Assembly (NCBI RefSeq): GCF_000801105.2
Contig: NC_079515.1
Location: 1,178,001 to 1,242,000, forward strand
Reading direction: 5' to 3'
Source: Raphanus sativus
Lineage: Eukaryota > Streptophyta > Magnoliopsida > Brassicales > Brassicaceae
DNA length: 64,000 nt
Part shown: positions 23,790-34,969 of the stretch, one piece after another
Position numbering within the stretch: position 1 is the first letter of the stretch
How the letters are laid out: each line of letters starts with the position of its first letter
Translations under genes and position numbers: made by a program
The notes under the pieces: model-generated
The model's database searches: none
Seen by the model: only the letters and a program-made list of their open reading frames with translations
What the model was told of the DNA's origin: nothing

Positions 23790-24052
23790 CTTATATCATA
23801 TCGCAGTGTGTAAATTTAAACTAAACATCAGATCCTAAGACGACATGAAACAACCTGTAGTAATAGAGAACAAACTCGAAAAGACAGGTAAGCAATGAGA
23901 CAAGTTCTGACCAACGAATCTGTATATATATATATATATTTGTTGTAATAAAAAAAAAAAGAATCTGTATATATTTTACAGCACAAAAGTACAATGAAGT
24001 TAACCCTCTCAACTGGTTATAAGGTGTTTCTATGCAATACGTAAATATCAAA

Positions 24053-24501
24053 ATTAACCTAAGCCATCAAATAACTACATAAGGCTGCATTGACTGTTAT
24101 GGGAGCCTGCACAGCGCAAAGTTTTAGTCGAGATTTGCGAACTACTGACTGATGATGCAGCCATAGGTTCTTACAATATTTCTTCCTAGCTATCAAGTTC
24201 ATTTGATGCTAAATATCTTTACTAGTGCTTTTTGTTCCGTTTTGTGTCAGGGTAGTCGAAGTATCATAGGCATAAAATCTTGACTTTTATTGGATCAAAG
24301 ACAAATTAAATATAAGTGAGAAAGTCTGTAAAGGAATCTCTAATCTCCATCCCAATTCATTCTATACGGATCTAATCTCCTCTATTTCTGCTTGTCCTCA
24401 ACCACCATTTTAGTCAAAAGTGAAATCACCAAAGTATCCATAATGTACCTTCCAAAATCACCAAAGGTATATATACCATTTTTTTCTCAGCATCTAAAAC
24501 A
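24053..24501. other. Spacer between cluster members 2 and 3
   Basis: No gene is seen. A word near 24423-24465 (AAATCACCAAAGTATCCATAATGTACC) repeats at about 22063-22110, showing rearrangement inside the cluster. Member 3 lacks the shared promoter block and has this repeat upstream instead. Confidence 0.4.
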
Positions 24502-24752
24502 ATGGAAATGAAGTTTGCTCTTGTTATCTTCTTAGTTGCTACATCCGGTAAGTTTCGTATTTCATATTTAAGATAAAAGTTAAAACACTCAATTTTTTTA
24601 CTTATACCAACATCAACATACTTGTGTTCGGTTTTGTAGTGATGACAATTGAAGCAACAAGATTGTTTCCTGAAGAAACTCGTGAAATTGTGTTGCATGG
24701 TGGTGAATCTTTGCCGCATGAATCGATTATGATCAGGCATATGAACACATGA
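24502..24752 (+). pseudogene. Small secreted peptide gene, cluster member 3 (truncated)
   Basis: Two exons (24502-24547, 24640-24752) give 52 residues. It has the same signal peptide start (MEMKFALVIFLVATSV) and linker (RLFPEETREIVLHGGESLPH), then diverges and stops before any cysteine. The upstream promoter block of the family is missing. Loss of both the promoter and the cysteine domain makes it a likely pseudogene. Confidence 0.6.
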
Positions 24753-25351
24753 GGTCTTCTGAAACCGTCATACACACGTTGTCTCCTCATGTTATGATTT
24801 GGAATTACACGAAATTTAAAAAGGAATCTTGTGTTTGTGTTTTTGGATGAAGAATCAAATTATGTATTTCAGTTTGCACACAAAATTTTAGTGGAGTACA
24901 CACGTCTGCTTCTCCATCCAATCAACTTAGGATCAAGTTATGTACAGAGAGAGATAAAGAGAGAAGAGAGAGTATGGTATTTCTGAAATCCTGCCAAAAA
25001 ACTAGATGAAAAATAAGTATTTGTTTTACATTTGATTTAAATATAAAAGTCCTTTTTATCGAAAAATATAAAAGTCAGTTAAAATCCAAAATAACTGAAT
25101 TCTAACAAAATCAGACGTTGAACATTGAATAACATTGGATTTTAGTTCACTTTTACAAATACACAATTGAATAGCACTGGATTTGGTTTTGGAACTAAAG
25201 TCTAATAAAGTACCATTTTTAAATTACCATTAGTGTTTTTCTTTCCATGCTTTTGATAAGAAAGTTGACTAAATCAGTACTATTCTCATTCTATATAATG
25301 GTTCCTACAACACTGATCATATACCATTATTTTTTCTTAACATCTAAAACA

Positions 25352-25679
25352 ATGGAAATGAAGTTTGCTTTTGTTATCGTCTTAGTTATTGCATCTGGTA
25401 AGTTTTGAATTTCATATCTAAGATAAATGTTTAACGCACAAATATTTATCTATAGCAAGATACTGGTTTGGTTTTGTAGTGATGAGTACTGAGGCAACAA
25501 GGTTATTACCCAAAGAAACTCATGAACTTGTGTTGCATGGTGGTGAATCTTTGCCGCATGGTGAATCTTGGCTGCATGATGTGAAAGAAGTACGAGTTTC
25601 TGACTGCGAGAATGGGTGTCGTAAGCTATGTGTTGATCCATTGGTTCCATTTGTCGTAGCATGTTGTGTATGCAATTGA
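25352..25679 (+). CDS. Small secreted cysteine-rich peptide, cluster member 4
   Basis: Two exons (25352-25397, 25480-25679) encode 81 residues: signal peptide (MEMKFAFVIVLVIASVMS), linker (RLLPKETHELVLHGGESLPH), a short repeat of HGES, and a six-cysteine end DCENGCRKLCVDPLVPFVV then ACCVCN. Spacing is C-x3-C-x3-C-x10-C-C-x-C, nearly that of member 1, so the cysteine frame is conserved while other residues differ. It has the shared promoter block with a TATATAATGG TATA box. Members 1 and 4 are the two intact genes of the cluster; family name unknown to me. Confidence 0.72.
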
Positions 25680-25959
25680 TCTTCTTAAAAATCGAAGAAA
25701 TAAGAGTATATGCATGTTAAGCTGTTGTATCAAAATATATAATTACGGTCATTATGTCATTCAAAACATCCTAAAAATAATATTCTAGGAGTTACTGTGA
25801 GGAAAGCTTGTTGGTAGACTGTATTATTCTTACAAGTGCAAAGATCACGCGATCATTTTCTTTTAACAAAGGCGTGACTTTTCTTTGATTTGGGTGGATC
25901 GGCGATCGGTAACATACAAGTAACAAATATCAGTATATGTATGGGTACATTTTTCATCC

Positions 25960-26031
25960 GGATCCGTGGCGCAATGGTAGCGCGTCTGACTCCAGATCAG
26001 AAGGTTGCGTGTTCGATTCACGTCGGGTTCA
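25960..26031 (+). tRNA. tRNA-Trp (anticodon CCA)
   Basis: The 72-base cloverleaf begins GGATCCG and ends CGGGTTC plus discriminator A, forming the acceptor stem with G-U pairs. The anticodon loop is CTCCAGA with anticodon CCA. The A box (TGGCGCAATGG) and B box (GTTCGATTC) are present, and no intron is seen. A run of Ts downstream at about 26055 fits Pol III termination. Confidence 0.95.
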
Positions 26032-26949
26032 AAAGCCCCGAAACTAATTCCGGAATATTTTTTTGCTATGCCCAGTTTCGAGGTAACTAATCTCTTCTTC
26101 ATTCCTCCTATCTTTATAGCCTTCCATTGTTTTTTTCAGCTCGTCTTCTTCAACCTTTCAGTTCCCTATGAATAATGATGGACACGTTTTGGGCTGACAA
26201 AGGGCTTTGGTACTCTCAGAGGCCCATGTATTTCTTAAACCCTACTACTAGTTTAGTTAAGGACCCCTTGGTTAATACCCAAAAGCCTTTTTTCTTTAAA
26301 TTTTTCACAATTAAAAGACTTGGAAAAACAAGAACCACCGTGATCATCATCTTTTGACTTCTTGATTGCAAGAAAAACTAATCCACTTACTAAATATCGT
26401 TTAGATTGAAGTACTAATTATGTTAAACTTTAATGTTCGATTTAACATTTTACCAGAAAAAAAAATTAATGTCGGTAAATGGACAATATCAAAGAAAAGA
26501 AAAATATCATCCGCTTGCAGTAAAAAGATAACATTAAACAAGTAAAAATATCTGGAGAAAAAATAAAATAAAATGCAATTTTTCTTTTGGGCAATGCAGA
26601 GAAAACAAAAATTAAGATCGGTTAACTAAATCCAACATCTGTCGACAAAAAAAAAAAAAATCCAACATCAGAAACAAAAAAAAATATATAAAAGAGAGAG
26701 AGAGAGAGGAGACTGGAATAGCATTTTGTAAAAACAATCAAGAGTTTGGCGTTTCTTCGATCTTTTGTTTTCTCTTGTCGAAAAGGTAGAAAATTTGTGG
26801 GATCTGAATTTCGCCCTAATCGTATTGTCTGATTCTTCTTCTTCAGACATCAATTAGGTTTTGTTCTTTTGCTTCTTGTAATAATAATTCGAGTTCGAAT
26901 TTTGTGGATATATCCATCGTTTGATTTTCCCTAAAAACTTTCGCACAAA
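26032..26949. other. Intergenic, leader of the APR-like gene
   Basis: AT-rich spacer with no gene seen. A GA microsatellite occurs at about 26694-26709, shortly before the 5' leader of the next gene. Confidence 0.4.
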
Positions 26950-28166
26950 ATGGATATACGGGTTGGGATTCTCTTATTGTTATCATTATTGTGTGCGATA
27001 TGCGTTCCCTCCTCTGGGTTGGCTTCATCATCGCCGGTGAACATTTCCGTCTGCAATCACGAGTTCGAGCTCTTCCGGTTCGATCTACGCTCCAAATGTC
27101 CTCCTTCTACGCATCCACCTCCTCCTCCTCCTATCCAGGTACCGTTTGTTTCTGTTATAAAAGATTTGAGGCTTTTTTATGCTTTGTGAAACGAATAGCT
27201 TTATTTGTAAACACGTGTCTGTCTGTCTGTCTCAATTTTTCAGGTAGATGGAGACTCGCTGGACAGGTTAATGATGTCTTTGAACCGTGGTGGGAATGCT
27301 GCTTATATGTCTGTGCTCTTTTATGCTTCCTGGTGCCCTTTCTCACGTCCTCTCCGCCCTAAGTTTGACATTTTGAGTTCCATGTTCCCTCAGATACACC
27401 ACCTTGCTCTCGATCATTCTCAAGCACTCCCATCGTAAGCCGGCTCTTTCTTGAAACTACTACTACATAATTACAATTCTAGGTTACTTTATCTTACTAA
27501 CTGATTTCACCTAATTGATTTTTGTTTGCAGTGTCTTTTCGAGGTATGGCATCCACAGCTTACCTTCAATCCTGATTGTAAACCAAACTTCAAAGGCACG
27601 ATACCATGGTCAAAAGGATGATCTTACATCCCTGATTGAGTTTTATGAAGAATCTACAGGTGAGATTCACCAGACCAAAAAGTCTTTTCCTGAAATTATC
27701 TCTGTTTCCAATTTGACTCTTTCGGTTTTTGCCAGGTTTCAAGCCTGTCCAGTATGTGGTCGAAGCTGAACCAGCAACCAGCTTAGACGCCATCATCGAT
27801 GGCAACCTGATCACATGGTTACGCAATGGGACATCGATTAGTGAAGAAATATTCAAAAGAGATCCCTTCTTGGTACTCTCTCTGCTGTTTATCTGTTTAC
27901 AAATGGCAATCCTCGTCTTCCCCATTGCAGAGTCACGCATGAAAGCGTTGTGGGCTTCTTACGTTTCCAGTCTCAACCTGGAGAGATTTCGAGAGATTAG
28001 CCAACTTTTCAGCCGCGCTCTTCACATGGTGGATGTGAGGAGGCTGTGGTTGAAACTGGGACTCGTCAAAACAAGGAACTTTCATGAGAGAGCAATGAAC
28101 GCTCAAGCCTGGGCTTCATCGCTTGCATCTGTCTCTTTAGGCCATACTTCATCAGACCAGTCCTGA
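26950..28166 (+). CDS. APRL5: 5'-adenylylsulfate reductase-like protein (APRL), thioredoxin fold
   Basis: Four exons (26950-27138, 27244-27434, 27532-27659, 27736-28166) encode 312 residues. A signal peptide (IRVGILLLLSLLCAICVPSS) is followed by a Pro-rich stretch, a thioredoxin domain with the active-site-like YASWCPFSRPLRPKF, a cis-Pro region SLPSILIVNQ and a membrane helix (FLVLSLLFICLQMAILVFP). The active site is C-x-x-S, so it cannot act as a normal dithiol oxidoreductase; C-x-x-S proteins often form mixed disulfides. The protein is named for similarity to the C-terminal half of APS reductase but lacks the reductase domain, so sulfate reduction is not expected. Probably ER or secretory. 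Matches At3g03860 in content and position. Confidence 0.88.
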
Positions 28167-29731
28167 TCTCTCTTAAAGTCTACTTCTAGTATCTTGTCAG
28201 CATTGGAAAGAGATTGTGTTCTTGATCTCTGAGAGTTCCCTTACATGGAATGTTTTATTGACTTCTTCTGAGTTAATTTGTCTGCATCAAAGATGTAAAT
28301 CCAGGAACAGCTTTGCTTCTGTCTGTGAATATGTTTCTCTCTCTTTTTTGTTTTACAACTCTGAGATGTATGTTTTGACCTCATTTCTCTTACTGAATAA
28401 TTTTATTGAGTCAGCTAAAAACATCTCTGAATCTTCAGAGCAACTTTCTTTTGTAATGTTTGTACGAGTTCGGCTGTCTCTACGATAGTCACATGGTATG
28501 GTATGCCATTATCATATGCATGCTGCATTATCACATAGCATTTTTTTGTTTCAAGGCTCACTATAGCCTTGACCTTTGTACAGATAGTATTGAGTTGAAA
28601 GATTACAATACAAAGTTGCAATAATATCAAGACTGAGATGAGATGAAAACACGTCAAAGACGAGTTATTCCCCAAAACTACTATAGTCAAACATAATTTA
28701 ATCTGATCAATAGGTAGTGTGTTCACATCAAACTATGCAATTCTCCATTCTTTTATTACTACTAGTGGCATGTAACACACAAGATTCTTCGTAATCCCCT
28801 TATAGCCTTATTACAAACATGATATCATCAACAAAACTAAACCTTATCCAAAACTAATTAACCTTTTTTTTTAGCTAAGAGTTGAAAACATACTAATATT
28901 ACACAAACTGTTATTAAGGAAGTAACAAATGGGTATCAAAATCAGTTGGAGAAATAAGAAAGGATAAAAAAAAGATTTGTAGTCATGTGTATTAGTGAAA
29001 CTATGTTCTAGTTTTACTGTTATTAACAGGAAAAACTAGAAAAATTATTGACTGATTGACCAGTAATAATAATTTGATGCACGAACTGAAAATCCAGTCA
29101 TCCGAAGGATAGTTTGAATTTTAACAAAACATTAAAACAGTGGAGAAGAGGAAGAATTAAAGGAGCTTGTCAAAGAAGGCAATCAATAGTTCTTGAAACA
29201 GGTCCCAAGTGGACCACTTGTTCCTTTGTCATCACTTCATTGCGTTAGATAAGTTCCAATTCACTTCGTCACCCACATCTCCAAGATAATACATTCAAAA
29301 AATAAATTCATTTACATGTCTTGTATATGAATGTCAACTTCAACTAATATCAATCCATTCTATATACATGATTATTTTCCCCCATAATTAAGAGGTTACT
29401 GATAATACTGGCATACGCGTTTTCAATAAGCTTTTTCAAATCATTTTGTGTGTATTTATAAAACATCTTAGATATGTGTTACTTGGAAGAGAGAAAAAAA
29501 TTAAAGAAGAGTCTCAAATCTTAATTTTCTATTGAATATATTTCTCAATTATTAATATTATAAATTATGTATCCAAACATTCTCAAATCTATTAAAGGAT
29601 CTTGAAACCACTTCACAAGGGAAGAATACCTAAGCCCCACTTGGCTCCAATAATTCAAAGATCTCATTTTCTCAGACTAATGTCAAACAAATAAAATCTT
29701 CTCTTTCTCTCTAGAACTTCTGGAAGCCCTG
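28167..29731. other. Intergenic, no recognised gene
   Basis: About 1.5 kb of AT-rich sequence. No coding region, RNA gene or transposon ends were recognised. Confidence 0.4.
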
Positions 29732-31115
29732 ATGGAAGAAGCTTCAATGAGATCATCTCAAGGAGACATGGATCTTGAGGAGTGGGAGTTACTCCCCAAA
29801 AGCTGTTTCAAGGATCTTGATCTTGATCACGACGAGGATGATCACCATGGAGCCATGATGATGGATTGCTTCCTCTCCCCATCTACTCAAGATCCTCTCC
29901 ACAAGATAGAGTCTCCTCCAAGATCAAGAGTTGTCCCCACAAAGCTCCTCCAAGTTCCCATAGCTTGGGAGCCCGTATTGGATCTTGATCCCGATCCAAA
30001 ACAGACCCTTTTGATGGACTCTGCTCCGTCACCAAGAGTATCCTTCAAGAAAACGAAGGAAACTGAATTTGCCGACATGAAAACTGACCCACCAGCGAGG
30101 ATCACGAGTCCTGTGCCTTTGATAGATGCTGCGAAGCCCTCCGATTGCGAAGGAAGCGATGACTTGCAAGTGAAGAAAGAAAATGATGATGTGACTAGTG
30201 AACATGGTGGTGAGAAACTGAACTTCTGGAAGATTGGTCTTAATGGGATCGGAGCTGTTTGCTCTTTTGGCGTTGCAGCAGCAGCCGCTACAGTATGTGT
30301 CTTATTCCTCGGACACAACAACATCAAAGTCTGTAAGGACAAGAACCACAAGCTTAGGTTTCAGATTTACTCTGATGATCATAAGGTAACTTAATTTTTT
30401 TACGAAAATTATATTAATTAATAAATTAAATGGAGTTTTGTATATTAATATGGTAATTCCACAAGCTTAGGTTCCAGATTTGTAACTTGATTAATTATTA
30501 CAGATGCGAAAGCTAAGGGAGTGGTTTGGATAAAGCCTATAATTATTTTTGTGATGTTAGTGATATATGAGGATTATAGTTGGTAAATGTCTGCTTGTTA
30601 TGATTGGGTAATTGTTATTCTAGAAACTTTGATTAGATTAGATGATTGTTAACTTTTTGATTAAACTATAGAAATAGGTTTTTAGATATTTTAATCCAAG
30701 TAAATGAATATTGATAAGGTGAAGCTTACGTGTTTTAAGTGAACAATCTCTGTAGTTGAAAAAGACTGATTCTTGTTTCTAGCTTTATACGTTTCGTAAA
30801 CCGATTGTTTCTAACTTTATAGCTTGTGCCAAACGTCAAAGTTTACGTTCAAGAAGAAATTTTCTTTGTTTATTAAATATACTAACAACAACAATCCCTA
30901 AGCCTATAACACGTATCAAACTTATTATTTTTTAATGAAACACGTATCAAACTTACTGATTAGAAATGTTTTACTTATTTAATGGTGGTTGGTTGTAGAG
31001 GATGAATGAAGCTGTGAATCATGCAACAAAGGTTAACGAAGCAATCTTTGCAATGAAAGGTGTTCCTGTCGTGAGAGCTCAGATATCTTTTGGAGGTTAC
31101 TACGATGGACTTTGA
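29732..31115 (+). CDS. Uncharacterised plant protein with one membrane segment (At3g03870-like)
   Basis: Two exons (29732-30385, 30999-31115) encode 256 residues. The N-terminal part is acidic (DLEEWELLPKSCFKDLDLDH) and mostly disordered-looking. Near residue 180 there is a hydrophobic segment (IGAVCSFGVAAAAATVCVLF). A conserved-looking C-terminus (AIFAMKGVPVVRAQISFGGY) ends YYDGL. A second acceptor at about 30503 would give an alternative ending MRKLREWFG and stop, so two C-termini are possible. Function unknown. It lies between APRL and DUF1639 genes, as At3g03870 does in Arabidopsis. Confidence 0.82.
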
Positions 31116-32113
31116 ATCTCAACCGTCCATAATTCTCTATGGAATCAAATGGATCAGATCTAGTCTGTCCTCATACCAGCTTTCATAAGTTCAATAGTTT
31201 CTAGCGTGCATGCATGGTCCTTGTCATTACATTTTGTAAATTTTGCTAAAATCCGATATATTGATAGATATAGATCATTGTAAAATTTCATGTAATATTT
31301 TTAATTGTTGTGAAATAACTCAAATATCTTTCTGTGATTTGTTTAATTTTAGTAGTTCAATTCACGTAGTTTTCTTTCTCCAAAAACAAAAGCATTTCAT
31401 TTCATTACTAGATGAGAAAGTTTGCTAAAATGTCCGAGTTATATGTGCCATATGGTTTGCTAGACGGGCTAAAACTTTGTTTACGAAAATTCTGAAAATT
31501 AGGGAGGGTCGTTCTCAAAGGAGGCCCAACTTTGTTTACCAATCCTCACAATCAAACAAACATAAGAAAAAAAAAAAGTTAGCAGTGAAAAAAATTCATT
31601 GCCATTTTGCCCACTGGTCGGGAAAAAGGACAGGAAGGTAATTTTCAGACTGGTAAAAAAATCGGACCGTCGATTTTTATAATCGAACGGTTCGTAGATA
31701 TTCCTCCATTGACAGCATAGAGATGAAATATAAAGAGATGCCCTAAACCACCTTTGCCCTCCACAATACAGAACAGAGCCGTGAAGTCAGAGAGACAGAG
31801 AGAGAGAGAGAGACACACACACACAAAGAGAATTTCGCCGGAGAAATTTGCGGTTACGGTGGTCTTACTCAGTAACAAAACAAGACATCAGAATCTCCAG
31901 TCCCTTCTTCACCAGAAAAAAAAATCATCGATCTCTGTAAGTAAATTTGTTACGGGGATTCTCCTCTTCTCAAGTTAATTGAATCTTCCCAACCCTAAAT
32001 CAATTTGCTCTTTTTGAATTTTCACTGCTTAATAATTAAAAAAAAACTTCTCTTTTAACACTAGTAAACTCTGTTTCGGACAGATTATACAATCGGAGAA
32101 AGAAGCTCGAGAA
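31116..32113 (+). promoter_or_regulatory. Intergenic and leader of the DUF1639 gene
   Basis: A (GA)n run followed by (CA)n lies at about 31790-31825 in what is probably the 5' leader. Two splice-like signals nearby (GTAAGT at 31939 and CGGACAG near 32083) suggest a leader intron. No other gene is seen. Confidence 0.45.
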
Positions 32114-32938
32114 ATGTCGTCGTTAGAACAAGAAATGTTCTTACAGTGGGGAAACAAGAAGAGAATGAGACGTCTAAGAGCCGCCAACAAGGACAAACAC
32201 ATCTCACGCCGCGAATCTAATTCTTCAGCTCCTCAAGAGACCTTCCTCTTTCACTCCTCGAGGTTCTCCAGGTACTATTTTTTTTTCCGTGAATTGAAGC
32301 CAAGACTCAATTTTTTTTTTTAAATGGGTTTTCTGAAATGTTTTGTAGAGGATCACAAGGGGCAATACTCAGATCTGGAGGACTAGCAGAGAAAGAGAAA
32401 GAGAAAGAGAAAGAGGAGAGGTATTACACTACGAGAGGCGTAGTTGATACAATTGGGAAAGCTTGCTTATTAGATGGAGAAGACAGCAATAGCAAGGGAG
32501 AGGAGAGTAATATGTGGCCGAAGCTGTTTGTGACGCTGTCGAGCAAAGAGAAGGAAGAAGATTTCATGGCTATGAAAGGTTGCAAACCTTCGCACAGGCC
32601 TAAGAAGAGACCCAAACTCATCCAAAAAAGCTTACTTGTGAGTTTTTTTTTTTCGTTTTTCTTCTTTCAAAAAGTGTTTTGAGAGTTCAATTATCGTTTG
32701 TTTTACAGTTGGGGAGTCCTGGAACATGGTTGGCTGATATGTGTCCCGATAGATATGATGTCCGGGTCAAGAAGAGCTCCAAGAAGGTACTATAGCTTTG
32801 TAATACGTTTTTTTTTATATTCCATTCAGAAATTTTGAGATCTTGTCGAGGCATTAGCATTGATGATGTGTTTTTGTGTTGCAGAGGCGAGCAAGAGGAT
32901 TAAAAGCAATGGGGAATGTTGAGAGCGATTCAGATTAA
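32114..32938 (+). CDS. DUF1639 family protein
   Basis: Four exons (32114-32271, 32349-32637, 32709-32786, 32885-32938) encode 192 residues. The N-terminus (LQWGNKKRMRR) and the C-terminal block SLLLGSPGTWLADMCPDRYD plus VRVKKSSKKRRARGLKAMG are the typical DUF1639 signature of plants. There is also a GA-rich stretch encoding a charged EKEKEKEK run. Basic patches suggest nuclear location; no activity is known to me. Matches At3g03880 in content and position. Its 3' flank (33042-33190) is duplicated at 41233-41350. Confidence 0.85.
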
Positions 32939-33041
32939 GGAGGAGCTTGAACATTATCTAGAAAATCTTTGCGTATTGACTTTTTAGATTAACTTTTGCT
33001 TTGTGGTGTTCACTTGAGCAATCTTATAAAAGTAGTTTCTT

Positions 33042-33800
33042 TCAGTTGATCATTTTGAACTACAAAGGAAACATTTATTTCTTTGTGGGCAATGTATGCG
33101 CTTGTGGCCCCTTGTTGTAACTTGCACACAATCTTGTTGTAACTTACTGTTTCAAATAATGGATTTTTGGTCCCATCTTCTGACATAATTTTTCTTTATT
33201 TTACGTGGGAACATTGACATTAAGTATGAGGTTGTTTGTACTGTATTAGGATTAAAGTAAGCCAAGTTCTACTCTACTGGTACCATAATCATATGATGAA
33301 TTGAAAAGCATACATGAGAACTAGAGTTGTTCAGAACAACATGAGATGAGAGGGCAGGAAAACTCCAAGACATGGATTGACGCTACTGGTTGCATCGCTG
33401 GCAACACACCTCCATTCCACATCAATTGGAATTGCTGTCATGGGAGTATGTGGTGGATCTGCATCTAACCTTTGTTGGGCACAAGTAAGTAATGTGCGGG
33501 AAAGACAGATTGACACCACTCGTGATGTTGGAAGCTGTTCCATATTCATCGCCAAGCACCTTTGATCTTCATCATTTAGATCAAGAGGTAGGCATGATCA
33601 AGAGAGAGAGAGAGATCATACTCGTTCCTCTACCAACACTGCATCACCATGTAGGGTGATACTCAAACCGGTCCGGTCCTCTGGGTCTCTAGCAACCAGT
33701 AGTGACCATTTTGGATTAGCTAGCAGATCCTGCAATCAGAGATGAATCTTATAAAACTGAGTCACGATGGGTTTTATTTTCTTTGACCCGTTAGTTTACT
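33042..33800 (-). repeat. Duplicated flank with one isolated exon of the FMN-binding gene
   Basis: 33042-33190 matches 41233-41350 (shared words GGCAATGTATGCGCTT and GGTCCCATCTTCTGACAT). 33631-33775 matches 42831-42975 position for position, covering exon 5 (42834-42929) of the FMN-binding gene, here with substitutions. Other exons of that gene are absent here. The interval is therefore a partial copy of the region now found at 41.2-43.0 kb. Between the matches I see no recognisable gene. Confidence 0.8.
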
Positions 33801-34239
33801 AATACCACCACATTGTCAGTATGTAACTACGGCTCAAACAGTGTTACCTCTAGTACCAAAGAACCTCTCTAATAGGACTATAGCGTCTATCTTTCATGAT
33901 AACTGCGTGCTCTTCCTTGTCCTCTCTCGTTTCCATGTGATTATATCCGCTTTCTACCCTCTAGAAATCATACTATGTCGAATCTAAGTTGATTTTTGTT
34001 ATCTGCAGAGGCCAAGGCCATGGAATAGGCAAGGACTGCAAGTTTATTTTCAGTCAAATGTGGGAGCAAAAGATTTCATCTACTGCCTTACAAACCCATG
34101 CGGTAGAGAAGATCTGTTTTGACGCTCATCTGCAGTGAAAATAAACGACAATTCAATTCATACGTGCTTGTGTTTCTGGACTACAAACCCATGCGGTAGA
34201 GAAGAAAGGACGTTACCTTTTTTGGTAAGAAGAAATATT

Positions 34240-34355
34240 ATTCGGGAGGGATATTGTAAACAAAAAGTGTCTGTTTTCTCAAGGATACTTCCAAAGCAAG
34301 ATCATGAGCTCCATCAAATCCTTCCTCCACTACATCATCTTCTTCGATCATCCAC
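34240..34355 (-). pseudogene. Fragment of an RRM module
   Basis: This stretch closely resembles 35578-35700 (shared GGGAGGGATATTGTAAAC and CATCAAATCCTTCCTCCACT), which is the linker and first strand of RRM4 in the neighbouring gene. No intact exon structure remains. It lies just beyond the 3' end of that gene, so it is a leftover of module duplication. Confidence 0.65.
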
Positions 34356-34969
34356 AAGAACAATGCCTTCTTGCCATCCAACAGTGTGTAAACAATCAAT
34401 CCACTCTAGTAAGTTTAAACTGGAACAGGCCAAGAAAAGGGTGCTTATGTTCTTACCATCCATCGGGGATTAAGAAGTCAAAACAAACAGCGAAGAAACA
34501 CGGAGTGGGTTGCTAGAATCTTGGCCTTACTTAACATACGGTGAAACGGCAGCGATGGAAGCACTCATACAGCATTTCAAGACGAGTTTAACTTGCTCGT
34601 ATTTGAGTCTCGTGATATTTCACATGAGCACTTAGATTGTGCAACCAGATTTTATGGTTACATAATCTATTTAACGTATATGTTTGTAACTATAAGTTAG
34701 TACAGTAGACTTTTTTTTTTAATTGTAGCATGTGCTTAAATAATATAAGACTAGGCGCCACTAATAAACTAATCTAAATGTTCTACCACTAGTCTTTTTC
34801 GCTTTGACCACCCACCAAAACATCACAAGTTAATCATATTTTAACATAGATTCATCGACACAATAAATTAACTAGAACCTAAGAATGTATCATAAGTTAA
34901 AAACACCAAATAGCTTCTTGCATTGTATCATAAGTTTAAAACACCAGATAGCTTCTTCATCTTCTTCCA

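Noticed and set aside
23900..23960. Short AT run as a CRISPR-like or regulatory repeat
   Set aside because: It is a simple microsatellite. No repeat-spacer pattern exists anywhere in the window.
33331..33565. Overlapping frames on both strands near the FMN-gene duplicate
   Set aside because: Both strands are open by composition. Neither translation resembles the FMN-binding gene or any family known to me.
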